Below the pieces are notes generated by a model. That model worked only from the letters and a program-made list of their open reading frames with translations. It had not been told where the DNA came from and did no database searches. 64,000 nucleotides of DNA. It comes from Caldilineaceae bacterium (lineage in GTDB: Bacteria > Chloroflexota > Anaerolineae > Caldilineales > Caldilineaceae). The translations under genes and the position numbers were made by a program. The stretch spans positions 142,812 through 206,811 of the forward strand of contig JAJDTL010000022.1 of NCBI GenBank assembly GCA_022827195.1, given 5' to 3'. Below are positions 26,149-35,239 of this stretch, one piece after another (within the stretch, counting starts at the first letter, position 1; each line of letters opens with the position of its first letter).

Positions 26149-26871
26149 ATGTCAGTGCATCTTCAGTGGTACGGGCTGGCGACATTTCTTATGAAGCAGG
26201 ATGACGGCCCCACGATCGCGATGGACCCCTACGAACCCAATGTCGTGGCCGCGGCGTGCGGCGTGGACGATCCCTCGGTGTTCGAATTCAAGCTGCAGGC
26301 GGATACCGTTCTTATGAGTTCGCTGACCGATGAGGCGCATTCCAACCACGAGGCCGTTGAGGGTTATTCTCAACTCATCAACGCGCTCGACGTGGCGCAG
26401 GGGAAGCGTGAGGTGACCTTTGAGGGCGAGCCGATGTACGCCGTCCAGGCCGCCGAGGCGCCGCACCATCCCGAGGGGCCCGACGATAACGCCCTCTACG
26501 CCTTCAAGGCCGGCGGCCTCTGGTTCCTGCACATGGGCGACCTCGGCTACGGCATCGGACCTGATGAGCTCGCGCCCTTTGCCGGTCACTGCGACGTGTT
26601 GCTGGCCCTGGTAGGCGAGCACCTGACCCTGGAGCTCGACGAACTCGATCCCATGATCGAGTTTCTCGACCCGACCTGGATTGTGCCGATGCACTACAAT
26701 CTTCCGCCGCTGACGGCAGGGATGACCAGGGTCGACGAGTTTCTCAAGCGCCGCTCCGGCGATCCGGTCATCCTGGCCCGTCACGACACCGTCACATTCC
26801 CGCTGCCCGCGGGCGGGCTGGGCCGTCCGACCATCGTCGTACTTGATCCGGCCGGCTACGAGCCTTCCTGA
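26149..26871 (+). CDS. Metallo-beta-lactamase-fold protein, UlaG-like, with altered metal site (copy 2)
   Basis: A 240-residue paralogue of the protein at 22454-23164. HxHxDH is again replaced, here by SSLTDEAHSN (57-66), while HMGD (His128, Asp131) and PMHYN (His182) are intact. Shared blocks include DNALYAF, AGGLWFLHMGDLGYG and LDELDPMIE. An insert of about 10 residues near 35-48 distinguishes it. GAGGAGAGG precedes the start. Last gene of the rightward operon. The matching substitution in both copies argues for a conserved subfamily and not for decay. Confidence 0.82.
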   Translation: MSVHLQWYGLATFLMKQDDGPTIAMDPYEPNVVAAACGVDDPSVFEFKLQADTVLMSSLTDEAHSNHEAVEGYSQLINALDVAQGKREVTFEGEPMYAVQAAEAPHHPEGPDDNALYAFKAGGLWFLHMGDLGYGIGPDELAPFAGHCDVLLALVGEHLTLELDELDPMIEFLDPTWIVPMHYNLPPLTAGMTRVDEFLKRRSGDPVILARHDTVTFPLPAGGLGRPTIVVLDPAGYEPS

Positions 26872-26893
26872 CCGGCAAAGCAGCCATGCGGGC

Positions 26894-26919
26894 ACAGCCC
26901 CTGGCGTAGGCCGGGCTGT
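26894..26919. terminator. Possible bidirectional terminator hairpin between convergent operons
   Basis: ACAGCCC (26894-26900) pairs with GGGCTGT (26913-26919) around a 12-nt loop, in the 62-bp gap between converging genes. There is no T-run on either side, so it is weak. Confidence 0.35.
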
Positions 26920-26933
26920 CCACCCGCAGCCTT

Positions 26934-27707
26934 CTAGCTGAATAAGGCGCGGAACCGTTCCATCGCCTGCTGCGCGTCGGCTTGCGGAAACGCCTCCATG
27001 CCGACCACGCCCTGGTAACCCACTTCGCGCAGCGTTGACACGATGCGCGGGTAGTTGATCTCGCCCGTTCCCGGTTCATGCCGGCCCGGCACGTCCGCCA
27101 CGTGCACGTAGCCGATGAAGCTGTGGTAGTCGCGGACCGATTGGACCACGTTGCCCTCTTCAATCTGCACGTGGTAGATGTCGCACAGCAGCCGGATGCG
27201 CGGGCTGCCGACCTGCTCGATCAGCCGCACCACGTCCTCGGTGAAGCGCAAGGGATAGCCGGCGTGGTCCACCTTCGTGTTCAGTTGCTCCAGGCTGTAG
27301 GTCACGTCGTTCTTCTCGGCCAACTCTGCGACCTCGCACAACGTCTTGTAAGCCGATATCCACTTCGTTGCCGGATGCGCCGCGATGTTGTGGGCCATCT
27401 GGCCCCGTTCGTCAAGCCGGCCGGTCGTGATGCTCAGATTGCGGCATCCGATCCGTTCGGCTACGGTCAGGTTTTCCTTCACACCGGCCAGAAAATCCTC
27501 AATGCCATCAGGGTGCATCATGCTGCCCCCCGACCAGCCCGGCATGGCGCAGATTTCGATCTCCGCGTCGTCGGCTATGGCATCCAGGGCGTCGTCCTCC
27601 CATCCCCACAGGTCCACGCCGAAGCCGGCGCGGCTGATTGTGCGCACCCGCTCCAGGAAAGGGAGATCGCGCAACACAGTACCTTCACAAACCGAAAGAC
27701 GGAACAT
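26934..27707 (-). CDS. Hydroxypyruvate isomerase-like TIM barrel
   Basis: 257 residues, ATG preceded by AAGGAGG. Metal-site blocks: Glu in TYSLEQLNT, Asp/His in RLLCDIYHVQIEEGN, His in YVHVADVPGRHEPG and Glu in VGMEAFPQ. The ADVPGRHEPGTGEINYPR run is typical of hydroxypyruvate isomerase relatives and matches the isomerase at 9245-10072. It is the last gene of the leftward operon that starts near 36.2 kb. Confidence 0.88.
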   Translation of the reverse strand: MFRLSVCEGTVLRDLPFLERVRTISRAGFGVDLWGWEDDALDAIADDAEIEICAMPGWSGGSMMHPDGIEDFLAGVKENLTVAERIGCRNLSITTGRLDERGQMAHNIAAHPATKWISAYKTLCEVAELAEKNDVTYSLEQLNTKVDHAGYPLRFTEDVVRLIEQVGSPRIRLLCDIYHVQIEEGNVVQSVRDYHSFIGYVHVADVPGRHEPGTGEINYPRIVSTLREVGYQGVVGMEAFPQADAQQAMERFRALFS

Positions 27708-27752
27708 CCTGACCTCCTTGAATCAAGAATGAAGCAGCCTCGCAACTCTCGT

Positions 27753-29297
27753 TCAACCGGCTTGAACGTGGCTTCGCAGCCAGTATCTCTCCATTCGATG
27801 GCGCGGCTCCCATGCAAGCAACCGTCTGGCCTTCTCGTTGGAAAACCGGCCGTGCGGCGTGTCGCTGCAGATCTGCATGACTTCAAAATTACGCGGGAAC
27901 GAAGGCGCTATCAGAGCCTGCCGCATTGCGGAGCCAACATCCTCCCATGCAGTCAGCCATGCGTGCTCACGCTCGGCGTCATGGCCCGGCCCCTGCGGGT
28001 CGACAAGCCCGGCAAAGGTCAGGACCGGCGTCTCGATGCCATGGACGTCTGCGAAGACACGGCAGATCTCCTGGCCGAGGAACTTCGTCAAATTGTACAG
28101 GTCGTTGCCCGGGCGCGCCGGCGCTTCCGCCGAAATATCATAGTCGTAGCCGTAGTTGGTAGGATCGGAATAGAGCGGCGTACACCCTTGCGGGGGTCCC
28201 GTCTGCACGAAACGCCGGATCCCGTGTGCAAGCGCGGCCCGCAGCATGTTGTAGACGCCGACTACATTGACCTGGAACGCCTGCTCGGGCCGGTCGCGTA
28301 CCACGGTGCAGTTGATCATCGCGTCCATGCCGCGCGCAGCCTGCAGGACCTCTTCTGCGTCGCTGACGTCTACGCACGCTATCTCGTGGGGCGGTCCGAG
28401 TAGGTGCGGCGACGGTCTGCCCGGCGCGGGCGGCCGGCTCTCGGCGACGATTTCGGCCAGAGGGCGCAGGTCGGTCAGGCGCAGGATGTGATCGCGGGCG
28501 ACCGCTTCGCTCGTCACCGCGGCAACCGGGCCGCCCGCGCCGAAGATGACGACGCGTTCGGGGCGGTACGCAGCCTTCGCGTCGAGGCGTTTGTGCGTCT
28601 CGACCGGCTGCGGCTGCGCACCGGCGCTCAAGTCGTGTTGCGGTCGGTAACCAAAGGCCGGCGATCCGGCCAGTGCCAGTGGGAAGCGCGTTTTGTGGCC
28701 GCCGCCGGGGATGTGAAAGACCCACCAGCCGGTCTGCGGCCCATCGGCAGGCGGTTCGAACGCCAGTGCCCTTTCGACGGCCTGCACGGCATCTTCAATG
28801 TGCAGCCAGCTGGCGTCGGGCGTGTGCCGGCTCGCATGCCGATCGTCTACAACCTCGCCCAGCCGCAGCGCAATCGCCTGGACCGGTCTGACGCGTGACA
28901 GCTCGCGCGCAACCAGCTCCGCCAGGTGCGGCGCCAGGGCCCAGACGTCGGTTGAAGGACGCGGCGCCCACTGCTCAGAGACCCTGTAATCCGAAGGGTA
29001 GCGTTCGAGAGTCCGCAGCGACGACAGCAGGATGAAGCGAGAGGCCGGCGTTTGCGTCAGCAGGTTGTAGGTCCCGCGCGCGGCCGCGTCAAGGATCTCG
29101 CAGTCGGACGCGTCCGGACCGACGAAGGGAGGCGCAAGGACGATTGTTTCAAATTCCTGCGCTGCCTCGGCGGCCGCATCCGGGTCGCGCGGGTCGCCCC
29201 CTCCATGCTCCAGCATGCGAACGTCGTGTCTGTGCGCCAAGGCAGTGATTAGGGCGCCGCCCAGGCCTTCTCTTCTGCCTGCAATCAGGATGCGCAT
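27753..29297 (-). CDS. Fused double NAD-dependent epimerase/dehydratase (two extended-SDR domains)
   Basis: 514 residues containing two Rossmann units in tandem. Domain 1 (about 1-240) begins MRILIAGRREGLGG, a degenerate cofactor motif. It has a serine-containing LLSSL strand (90-94) but no Tyr-x-x-x-Lys, the region around 117-127 reading DVWALAPHLAE. Domain 2 (about 247-514) begins VVIFGAGGP, has Tyr401-x-x-x-Lys405 (YNLTK) and looks functional. Such epimerases interconvert or oxidise sugars, usually sugar nucleotides, but the neighbours suggest free sugar catabolism. The gene lies 9 bp after the nitrilase gene. The N-terminal domain may be structural or regulatory. Confidence 0.82.
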   Translation of the reverse strand: MRILIAGRREGLGGALITALAHRHDVRMLEHGGGDPRDPDAAAEAAQEFETIVLAPPFVGPDASDCEILDAAARGTYNLLTQTPASRFILLSSLRTLERYPSDYRVSEQWAPRPSTDVWALAPHLAELVARELSRVRPVQAIALRLGEVVDDRHASRHTPDASWLHIEDAVQAVERALAFEPPADGPQTGWWVFHIPGGGHKTRFPLALAGSPAFGYRPQHDLSAGAQPQPVETHKRLDAKAAYRPERVVIFGAGGPVAAVTSEAVARDHILRLTDLRPLAEIVAESRPPAPGRPSPHLLGPPHEIACVDVSDAEEVLQAARGMDAMINCTVVRDRPEQAFQVNVVGVYNMLRAALAHGIRRFVQTGPPQGCTPLYSDPTNYGYDYDISAEAPARPGNDLYNLTKFLGQEICRVFADVHGIETPVLTFAGLVDPQGPGHDAEREHAWLTAWEDVGSAMRQALIAPSFPRNFEVMQICSDTPHGRFSNEKARRLLAWEPRHRMERYWLRSHVQAG

Positions 29298-29306
29298 GGC
29301 TGCCCG

Positions 29307-30212
29307 TTATCCAGCGATCACTTGGGGACTCCCGTAGATCTCCGGGCGGATTCGACGCACGGTGCATTCGTCCCCGGAGCGCGCGGCTGATAGGGCTTGC
29401 CGCGACACGTCAACGAGAATCATCCCCTCATCCTGCAACTTCTCGCCGATCAGATTTCCTGCCGGGTCGATGGCGAGCGACAGGCCGGGGAACCAGGCGT
29501 TTCCGCTAACTCCTGACTGATTGGCGAAGAATACGTAGATGCCGTTGTCGACCGCACGCGACGGCAGAACTTTCATGGTGAGCCGCTTGTACTCTTCGCT
29601 CATTTCGGCGGCCCGTTCAAACTCCTGAGGCGCGTAGCTGCCGCCGACGGCAAGCATAAAGAAGTCGGCTCCCTCGCTTGCGGCGGCCCTGAAGATTTCA
29701 GGAACGCACACGTCATAGCATATGCCGACCGAGAATTTCCAATCTTGCGAGTCTACGATCGGCAAGGATTCCCCCGGCTCAAACCATGTCCGCTCGGTTT
29801 CGTTCGGCAAATGCAGCTTCGAGTAGGTCGTAATGTAACCCTCCGGACCGACGATCAGCACGCTGTTGCGCAGCACCGTTTCGCCGGGCTCGATCGTGCC
29901 GACTACGACTGTCAATTGCAGTTCCCGGCAGAGAGTTTCCAGGAAAGAAACTGCCTTTTCATAGCTGGAGGCAGCGATCGCTTTTGCCTCTTCAATGTTC
30001 AGATCGGACTTGTTCATCGAGCCGGTGATGCACTCTTCCGGGAAGAGGGCGAAGCGCGCGCCGGCCGCGGAGGCCTTTCGGCACCACTGCTCGATCCGCG
30101 CCAGGTTTGCATCAGGGTCCGCCATCACGCTGGTCATGCCGATCAAGGCAATGCGCGTTGTCTCGCCCTCTCCAGTTTGCTGACCGTCCGTACTTTCAGT
30201 TGGGTGTGCCAT
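29307..30212 (-). CDS. Carbon-nitrogen hydrolase (nitrilase superfamily)
   Basis: 301 residues. The catalytic triad is visible: Glu in LFPEECITG, Lys in TYSKLHLPN and Cys in VGICYDVCVPE. The superfamily hydrolyses amides, carbamoyl compounds or nitriles. No export signal. The first ~18 residues (Thr/Gly/Glu-rich) are probably a flexible tail, and a later start is possible. It sits between a BNR protein and the double epimerase, so an amide or N-acyl sugar derivative is a plausible substrate, but this is inference. Confidence 0.9.
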   Translation of the reverse strand: MAHPTESTDGQQTGEGETTRIALIGMTSVMADPDANLARIEQWCRKASAAGARFALFPEECITGSMNKSDLNIEEAKAIAASSYEKAVSFLETLCRELQLTVVVGTIEPGETVLRNSVLIVGPEGYITTYSKLHLPNETERTWFEPGESLPIVDSQDWKFSVGICYDVCVPEIFRAAASEGADFFMLAVGGSYAPQEFERAAEMSEEYKRLTMKVLPSRAVDNGIYVFFANQSGVSGNAWFPGLSLAIDPAGNLIGEKLQDEGMILVDVSRQALSAARSGDECTVRRIRPEIYGSPQVIAG

Positions 30213-30292
30213 GCGCTGCTCCCTGTTGCTTGAATCCGTTGCGTCGATGGTCGGCTGGCGCGACGACTGCTGTCGGCGTCGGCGTCGACCGA

Positions 30293-31483
30293 CTACCCGC
30301 CGGCATGTACTTTCCGATATTGGTCCGCGCCGATCTTCAAAGCCTGTTCGTGATAGATCACGTTCTTGCTGCGATCATAGTGATGCATGTTGACGGCGCT
30401 GGGATCGTAGCGGATGATGTGCCCGAGTTCCCCTTCAGGACAGAGCAGCCAGTCGCTGCGGGTGATGAGATAGCTGCGAATGTGGGCCATCGGCGCGTCG
30501 TCAACGAGATACTGGACGACAAAAAGGTCGCCGCTGGGCAGTTGGACCCAACTCGAATAGGCGCCGTCAGGGTGGATGCTGCGGTCGTGATCGATGAAGA
30601 AGCGTCTGAACTTCGGTTCCAGGTGCGATTTGCGCACGTTGAGGGCGCTTTCAGGGTCGGCTGCGCTTGCTTGGTTTTCTGCGTGCAACACCAACTGGCG
30701 CGGTGAGGTACCCAGACCGTAGGTGACCGCGATCTCGCCGCTGCGCAGCCGCCCTGCGTGGGGCCGTCCAATACATACAAGCAGCTCGGTGCGGTAGGGC
30801 CCTTCCCACGTTCTTCCCCCATCCTTAGAGAGCGCCTTGTAACCACAAATCCGCTCCCGGTCCTCGCGCATGAAACAGATCAGGCTGCCGTCATCCAGCT
30901 CGGCGAAGGTCCCCTCGTTCACCCACAGCGCGTCGGATGACGCCACCGGGCTGGGCGCCTCCCATGTCTGTCCATCGTCAAAGGAGAGGAAGGCATTAAC
31001 GGTCCATACTTGCCCGGGGACCGGAAGGCAATTGTTGTCACCGCCAATGATGACTGTTCCCGTGCTTGTTTTGAACAAGCACGGGCAGATATGGCCTTTG
31101 ATGCCGGTCTTTTCCCTCGTACTCCAGGTCTCGCCGCGGTCTTCTGAGCGCCAGATGAGGATTTCGGTATTGGGCGAGTTTTCCGGCTCGAAGGGCGGAA
31201 TCCAGTCGCAGATGAGAATGAGCCGGCCCTCTCCCAGATGAAGAATGCGGGGGTTGTTCAACCCACCATCCTTTTCGTAGTCGGGGCACTCGTCGACGAT
31301 GAACTTCGGTCCCCAGTTCAGACCGCCGTCGCGGCTGGTCTGCAGTGCGATCCGGGAGAAAGGGTGAAAGAGGTGGAAGAGGCTCTCGCGGTATATGCAG
31401 ACGAGAGAACCGTCGTCGCACATCGCCAGGTCGGGGACAGCTTTGTACACGCTGTCATCTCTGGAAACGATTGAGGTGATCAT
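30293..31483 (-). CDS. BNR-repeat sialidase-like protein (cytoplasmic)
   Basis: 396 residues with a six-bladed propeller signature: Asp-boxes TSRDGGLNW, SEDRGETW, SFDDGQTW and SKDGGRTW are spaced along the chain. The N-terminus begins directly with MITSIVSRDDSVYKAVPDLA, so there is no signal peptide. The sialidase arginine motif (RIP) is not in its usual form; CIYRES takes its place near residue 30. It belongs with exo-alpha-sialidase-like BNR_2 proteins, many of which lack proven sialidase activity. Two relatives at 55808-56881 and 61778-62863 are more like each other than like this one. Confidence 0.82.
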   Translation of the reverse strand: MITSIVSRDDSVYKAVPDLAMCDDGSLVCIYRESLFHLFHPFSRIALQTSRDGGLNWGPKFIVDECPDYEKDGGLNNPRILHLGEGRLILICDWIPPFEPENSPNTEILIWRSEDRGETWSTREKTGIKGHICPCLFKTSTGTVIIGGDNNCLPVPGQVWTVNAFLSFDDGQTWEAPSPVASSDALWVNEGTFAELDDGSLICFMREDRERICGYKALSKDGGRTWEGPYRTELLVCIGRPHAGRLRSGEIAVTYGLGTSPRQLVLHAENQASAADPESALNVRKSHLEPKFRRFFIDHDRSIHPDGAYSSWVQLPSGDLFVVQYLVDDAPMAHIRSYLITRSDWLLCPEGELGHIIRYDPSAVNMHHYDRSKNVIYHEQALKIGADQYRKVHAGG

Positions 31484-31504
31484 TTGATTCCTCTCGATTG
31501 TGCG

Positions 31505-32800
31505 TCAGGCGAAATGTCTGATGGTGGCGCGCAATGCCTCCACCTGTCCATTCACTCTGTCCAACGTTTGCATGCCGGCCTTGAACAGGCAAAGCCGGCT
31601 CTGCAAGCTCTCCACATTGGGGCAGTCGCCGCGGCTGTAGCGCTTGACCGAGCCCTCGTAGCGGGGATCGAAGTTGGGCGCCCTCTCGCGCGGGCCGTAG
31701 AAGGCCATGGTCTGGAAGATAGGTTCGAGATGGACCGGCACCCAGGCGCCGTATAGACCGTCACCGCCGTGTTCGATGAAGGTTTTCCTGAAGGTCCGCC
31801 AGTCCACCCCCAGAGCCTCCTCGTCCAATTTGCAGGTATAGCACCAGTAGGTGTGGGTGCAATCTTGCGGAACATGGGGCGGAATCAGCCATTCGCACTT
31901 TTCCTCGCGGATTGCGGCTTCGTACTGTGCGCCGATGTAGCGCCGCGCCGCGACCAGGTAGTCCAGGCGCTCCAGCTGGCCGAGACCCAGGGCAGCCTGC
32001 ATGGCCGACATGCGGAAGTTGAATCCCATGCGGTCGTGACGCTCGAAACTCCAGTCCTGGCGTTCATCGCGCGGGATGAGCGTCGAGCCCGGGCGGGCGT
32101 CCAGGGTGCGGTAGCCTTGAATCGCGGCCTTCCGGATCCCACGCGCGTACTCCTCGTCATCGGTGATCACCATGCCGCCGTCGCCGCCTGTCGTCATGTG
32201 CTTCGACCCCTGCAAACTCAGGCTGGCGGCATGGCCGATCGTGCCGACCAGCCTGCCCTTGTACGAGGCCAGGTAGCACTGGGCGTCGTCCTCGACGATT
32301 GTGAGATTGTGCCGCTCCGCCAGCGCCAGGAGGGGATCGAAGTCGGGCGGGAGCCCAAAGATACTGACCGGGATGATCGCTTTCGTGAAGGGCGTGATCT
32401 TGCGCTCAACGTCTGCCGGATCGATGTTGAAGGTGTCCGGGTCGCTGTCGGCAAAGACGGGCACCGCGCCGCACTGGATGACGACAAACGCGGTGGCCGC
32501 CATGGTCAGCGTGGGAACGATCACCTCATCGCCGGGACCTACACCCGCGGCCAGCAGACAGGAAAGGAGCGTGCCTGAACCGGAGTTGTGCGAAATGGCG
32601 AACTCGACACCGAATTTCTGGGCGAACGCCGCCTCGAAGCGCTCAAGCATGTGGGCGGACTCGCGGTTGCCGAAGCCGTCGTCAAGCACCTCGTTCATGT
32701 AGCGGCGATCGGCCTCACCGCAGCGATTGGGCGGGAGGTGACTGAAGATCTCCTCGGGGTCCAGCTTGCCGGGGTCCATTGTAACGAGGGGGCTGAGCAT
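31505..32800 (-). CDS. DegT/DnrJ/EryC1/StrS family PLP-dependent aminotransferase
   Basis: 431 residues from the ATG at 32798-32800, with GGAGGAG upstream. Family blocks: SHNSGSGTLLSCLLAAGVGPGDEVIVP, the Asp in VEDDAQCYLA and the cofactor lysine in LQGSKHMTTGGDGG. Members aminate keto-sugars, typically nucleotide-linked; some are used in amino-sugar or cyclitol metabolism. It lies between a Gfo/Idh dehydrogenase and a BNR protein, a pairing seen in amino-cyclitol and amino-sugar pathways where the dehydrogenase makes the keto group. Here it may work in reverse for catabolism. Confidence 0.92.
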   Translation of the reverse strand: MLSPLVTMDPGKLDPEEIFSHLPPNRCGEADRRYMNEVLDDGFGNRESAHMLERFEAAFAQKFGVEFAISHNSGSGTLLSCLLAAGVGPGDEVIVPTLTMAATAFVVIQCGAVPVFADSDPDTFNIDPADVERKITPFTKAIIPVSIFGLPPDFDPLLALAERHNLTIVEDDAQCYLASYKGRLVGTIGHAASLSLQGSKHMTTGGDGGMVITDDEEYARGIRKAAIQGYRTLDARPGSTLIPRDERQDWSFERHDRMGFNFRMSAMQAALGLGQLERLDYLVAARRYIGAQYEAAIREEKCEWLIPPHVPQDCTHTYWCYTCKLDEEALGVDWRTFRKTFIEHGGDGLYGAWVPVHLEPIFQTMAFYGPRERAPNFDPRYEGSVKRYSRGDCPNVESLQSRLCLFKAGMQTLDRVNGQVEALRATIRHFA

Positions 32801-32834
32801 AGGCGATCTCCTCCAAGTAAAACTGTCCTCTTCG

Positions 32835-33920
32835 CTACCCACTGCTCTCCATTTCGACGAACGACTGCAGGAACTCCTGCACGCGGACCGGCTGCCCTGT
32901 GCGACTGCTCTCAATCGCGGCGAAGATCAGCGCCACAGACTGCAGATTGGCCTCAACGTTCGTTTCCATCGCCTCGCCGCCGTCGAGCCAGCGCACGAAC
33001 TTTTCGATAAGCCACGTGTTGGACCACTTGCTCTGTGATCGCAAGTGGACCTCCTCGCTTTGCACCTTCCGGCTCGCGGCACGTTGCGAGGCAGGTTCGT
33101 AACTGATGCGCTCGAGACGGCGATGGTCGAGGGTCAGCGTCGCCCGTTCGCACTCGGCGCGAAAGTACTCCTGTCCCCAATCGTTCAGCCCGACGGCGTT
33201 GGTCTTGGCGCCTTCGTAAACGGCCCGCGTCCCGTTGTTGAACTGCATCGTGACCAGAGCCTGCGAATCGCCGCTGAACTCGCTCCAGCGCGGGTTCCAC
33301 GTCTGCGCGTAGATGGAGTCGCACTCGGCTCCCGCCAAATCGGCCAGAATGTCGAGGTGGTGCACCGCACCTTCGACCATCAACGGGTCGGGGATCCGGT
33401 AGCGGAATTTGCCCCAGCTACCGGCCTTGCGGCAGTCACAGGTGAACCGGCAGACCAGGTAATCGAGTGCCCCATGGCGTCCGGAGCGCAGCTCATCGCG
33501 CAGGGTCGTCTTGTCCTGGTCGAAGCGGTGACTCATGGTCACGCCCATTTTCACGCCGGCGCGCCTGACCTTGGCGGCGATCCGCACCGACGCGGCCATT
33601 GAGTCGGCAATCGGCTTTTCGCTGAGGATGTGCATGCCGCGGGCCAGCGCCGCGTCGACGACCTCCTCGTGGTGGGCGGGTGGCACAACCACGGTGCAGA
33701 AGTCGGCCTGGTTTTCAGCGAAGGCCCGCTGAATGTCTGTGTAGCATTGGGAAGCGTCGAGGCCGAGGAAGGCTTGTGCGTTCTTAAGCGCATCGGGATT
33801 GATGTCGACAGCCGCTACGACTTCAATGAGCCCGTCCTGAACATTGGGCGGCAGATATAGCTCGCACCAGCCCGCGCCGTGACCTCCCGTACCAACCTGG
33901 ATCATGCGGTAGGTCTTCAT
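32835..33920 (-). CDS. Gfo/Idh/MocA family oxidoreductase
   Basis: 361 residues from the ATG at 33918-33920. N-terminal Rossmann domain with VGTGGHGAGW, the EKP motif (ILSEKPIADS), then the alpha/beta dimerisation domain with WGKFRYRIPDPLMVEGAVHHLD, whose histidines fit the family's active site. It uses NAD(P) to oxidise a sugar or inositol hydroxyl. It is 34 bp before the DegT gene. The open frame upstream to 34217 overlaps the dead permease and is not used. Confidence 0.92.
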   Translation of the reverse strand: MKTYRMIQVGTGGHGAGWCELYLPPNVQDGLIEVVAAVDINPDALKNAQAFLGLDASQCYTDIQRAFAENQADFCTVVVPPAHHEEVVDAALARGMHILSEKPIADSMAASVRIAAKVRRAGVKMGVTMSHRFDQDKTTLRDELRSGRHGALDYLVCRFTCDCRKAGSWGKFRYRIPDPLMVEGAVHHLDILADLAGAECDSIYAQTWNPRWSEFSGDSQALVTMQFNNGTRAVYEGAKTNAVGLNDWGQEYFRAECERATLTLDHRRLERISYEPASQRAASRKVQSEEVHLRSQSKWSNTWLIEKFVRWLDGGEAMETNVEANLQSVALIFAAIESSRTGQPVRVQEFLQSFVEMESSG

Positions 33921-34018
33921 AGGGCACCGCCTCATGCGTTTGGCGTTCAGAGGCAGATCAGAGTCCCGCCAGCTTGAGTGGGGTGGGAGGCCGTAACTTG
34001 AAAAGCCGCCTCTTGACT

Positions 34019-34435
34019 TTAGTCGAGCACCTGCCGGCCGCGCAAATTGAAGGCATCGCGCAGGCCGTCGCCGATGAAGTTGATGCAGATGACAGCAAAG
34101 CTGATGGCGACGCCGGGCACGAGCCAGGGCCAGGGCATATCGACCATGCCAAGAGTCGCGGCGACCGACTCGGGTCCCAGCACATTGGGCAGCAGATGCC
34201 TTTTCGGTTCGTCCCAATCGCCGACCCCGACGACGCGAGCGGCCAGGATGAAGTCCTGTACCAGCAATGACAACTTCTGCTCACGCGCCAAGGGAATCCG
34301 GCAAGGAAAGCAGCCCGATTTATGTTAACACATTGCAAATGCTGAGGCCCACAATGAAAACTGGGAAGAGGACGAGTACAAGAGCGGGGAAGGCGTCACC
34401 GTAAGTCCACGCTGTGTCGCCTCTATTGTGCGCTT
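34019..34435 (-). pseudogene. Remnant of a DppC-type ABC permease (frameshift, stop and internal deletion)
   Basis: Minus-strand pieces match DppC. AFPALVLVLFPVFIVGLSICNVL corresponds to the membrane helix before the EAA loop and ends in a TAA. After a frame change, LVQDFILAARVVGVGDWDEPKRHLLPN matches the EAA loop and VLGPESVAATLGM the next helix. About 35 residues (the AETGLSFLGLGV block) are then missing and the frame resumes with MPWPWLVPGVAISFAVICINFIGDGLRDAFNLRGR. The 5' part is absent, replaced by the aldolase gene. The intact relatives at 2528-3433 and 48115-49041 show what was lost. Confidence 0.85.
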
Positions 34436-35239
34436 CTATCTACTCTCCAGTCGGCTGCGCACGGCTGAAGTGAACTGGTCCATGAAGTCGACGAGATAGC
34501 CAAAGTCGCCGCCGACTTGAAGCCACTGCACGCCAATTTTTGCCATCATGCTTGCATAGTCAGGATCGGTTCCCATTCCCGCGCCGACAAATAGTCCGGC
34601 CGCACGTGCGCTCCTGATGATCGTTTCCATTGCGGCAACGACATTGGGATGGTCTACATCCCCCAGCATGCCCAAGGCCCCTGACAGATCCCAAGGGCCG
34701 ATAACGACGGAGTCCAGCCCCGGAACAGAAACGATCTCGTCAATTGTCTCCATTGCTTCGAGCGTCTCAATCTGCGCGGCAACGAAGATATTCCTGTTGG
34801 CGCGTTCGACATAGGCGCCGCCACCGTCGCGCCCATAATTGGAAGGCACGCGTGGGCCGAAACCGCGCCTGCCCAAAGGTGGGTAGCGGCAATCGCGGAC
34901 GACCTGTCTGACTTCCTCCACGCCTTGCACCTGCGGAACAACAATGCCGTCGGCGCCGGCATCCAGCGCCGGCTTGATGAAAGGTGTGCCGCTGGCGCTC
35001 ACGCGTACCAGCGCTGGCACATTGCGGGCACGCGCCGCCAGCAGATGGCCGTTCACCGCGTCAGGGCTCATATTGCTGTGCTCCAGGTCGATCCAGAAGA
35101 AGTCGACTGAGTCGCCCAGGGCATCGGTGACTAGGGGATCACTCAGCGTAATCGCCGGACCCAGACAGACATGGCCTGCCTTCAGAGCTTGTCGAAATCT
35201 GGTAATTGCATCATTCACAAGTTCTCTCCTGCGCGTCAT
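34436..35239 (-). CDS. HpcH/HpaI family class II aldolase
   Basis: 267 residues. Active-site block FFWIDLEHSN, arginine in ALVRVSASG, metal Glu in AAQIETLEAME and Asp in VIGPWDLSGALG; the YPPLGRRGFGP loop is intact. It would split a 2-keto-3-deoxy acid into pyruvate and an aldehyde. Its ATG overlaps the stop of the upstream PhyH (ATGA), so the two proteins are probably made in step. Downstream lies a dead permease, then the Gfo/Idh gene. Confidence 0.92.
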   Translation of the reverse strand: MTRRRELVNDAITRFRQALKAGHVCLGPAITLSDPLVTDALGDSVDFFWIDLEHSNMSPDAVNGHLLAARARNVPALVRVSASGTPFIKPALDAGADGIVVPQVQGVEEVRQVVRDCRYPPLGRRGFGPRVPSNYGRDGGGAYVERANRNIFVAAQIETLEAMETIDEIVSVPGLDSVVIGPWDLSGALGMLGDVDHPNVVAAMETIIRSARAAGLFVGAGMGTDPDYASMMAKIGVQWLQVGGDFGYLVDFMDQFTSAVRSRLESR

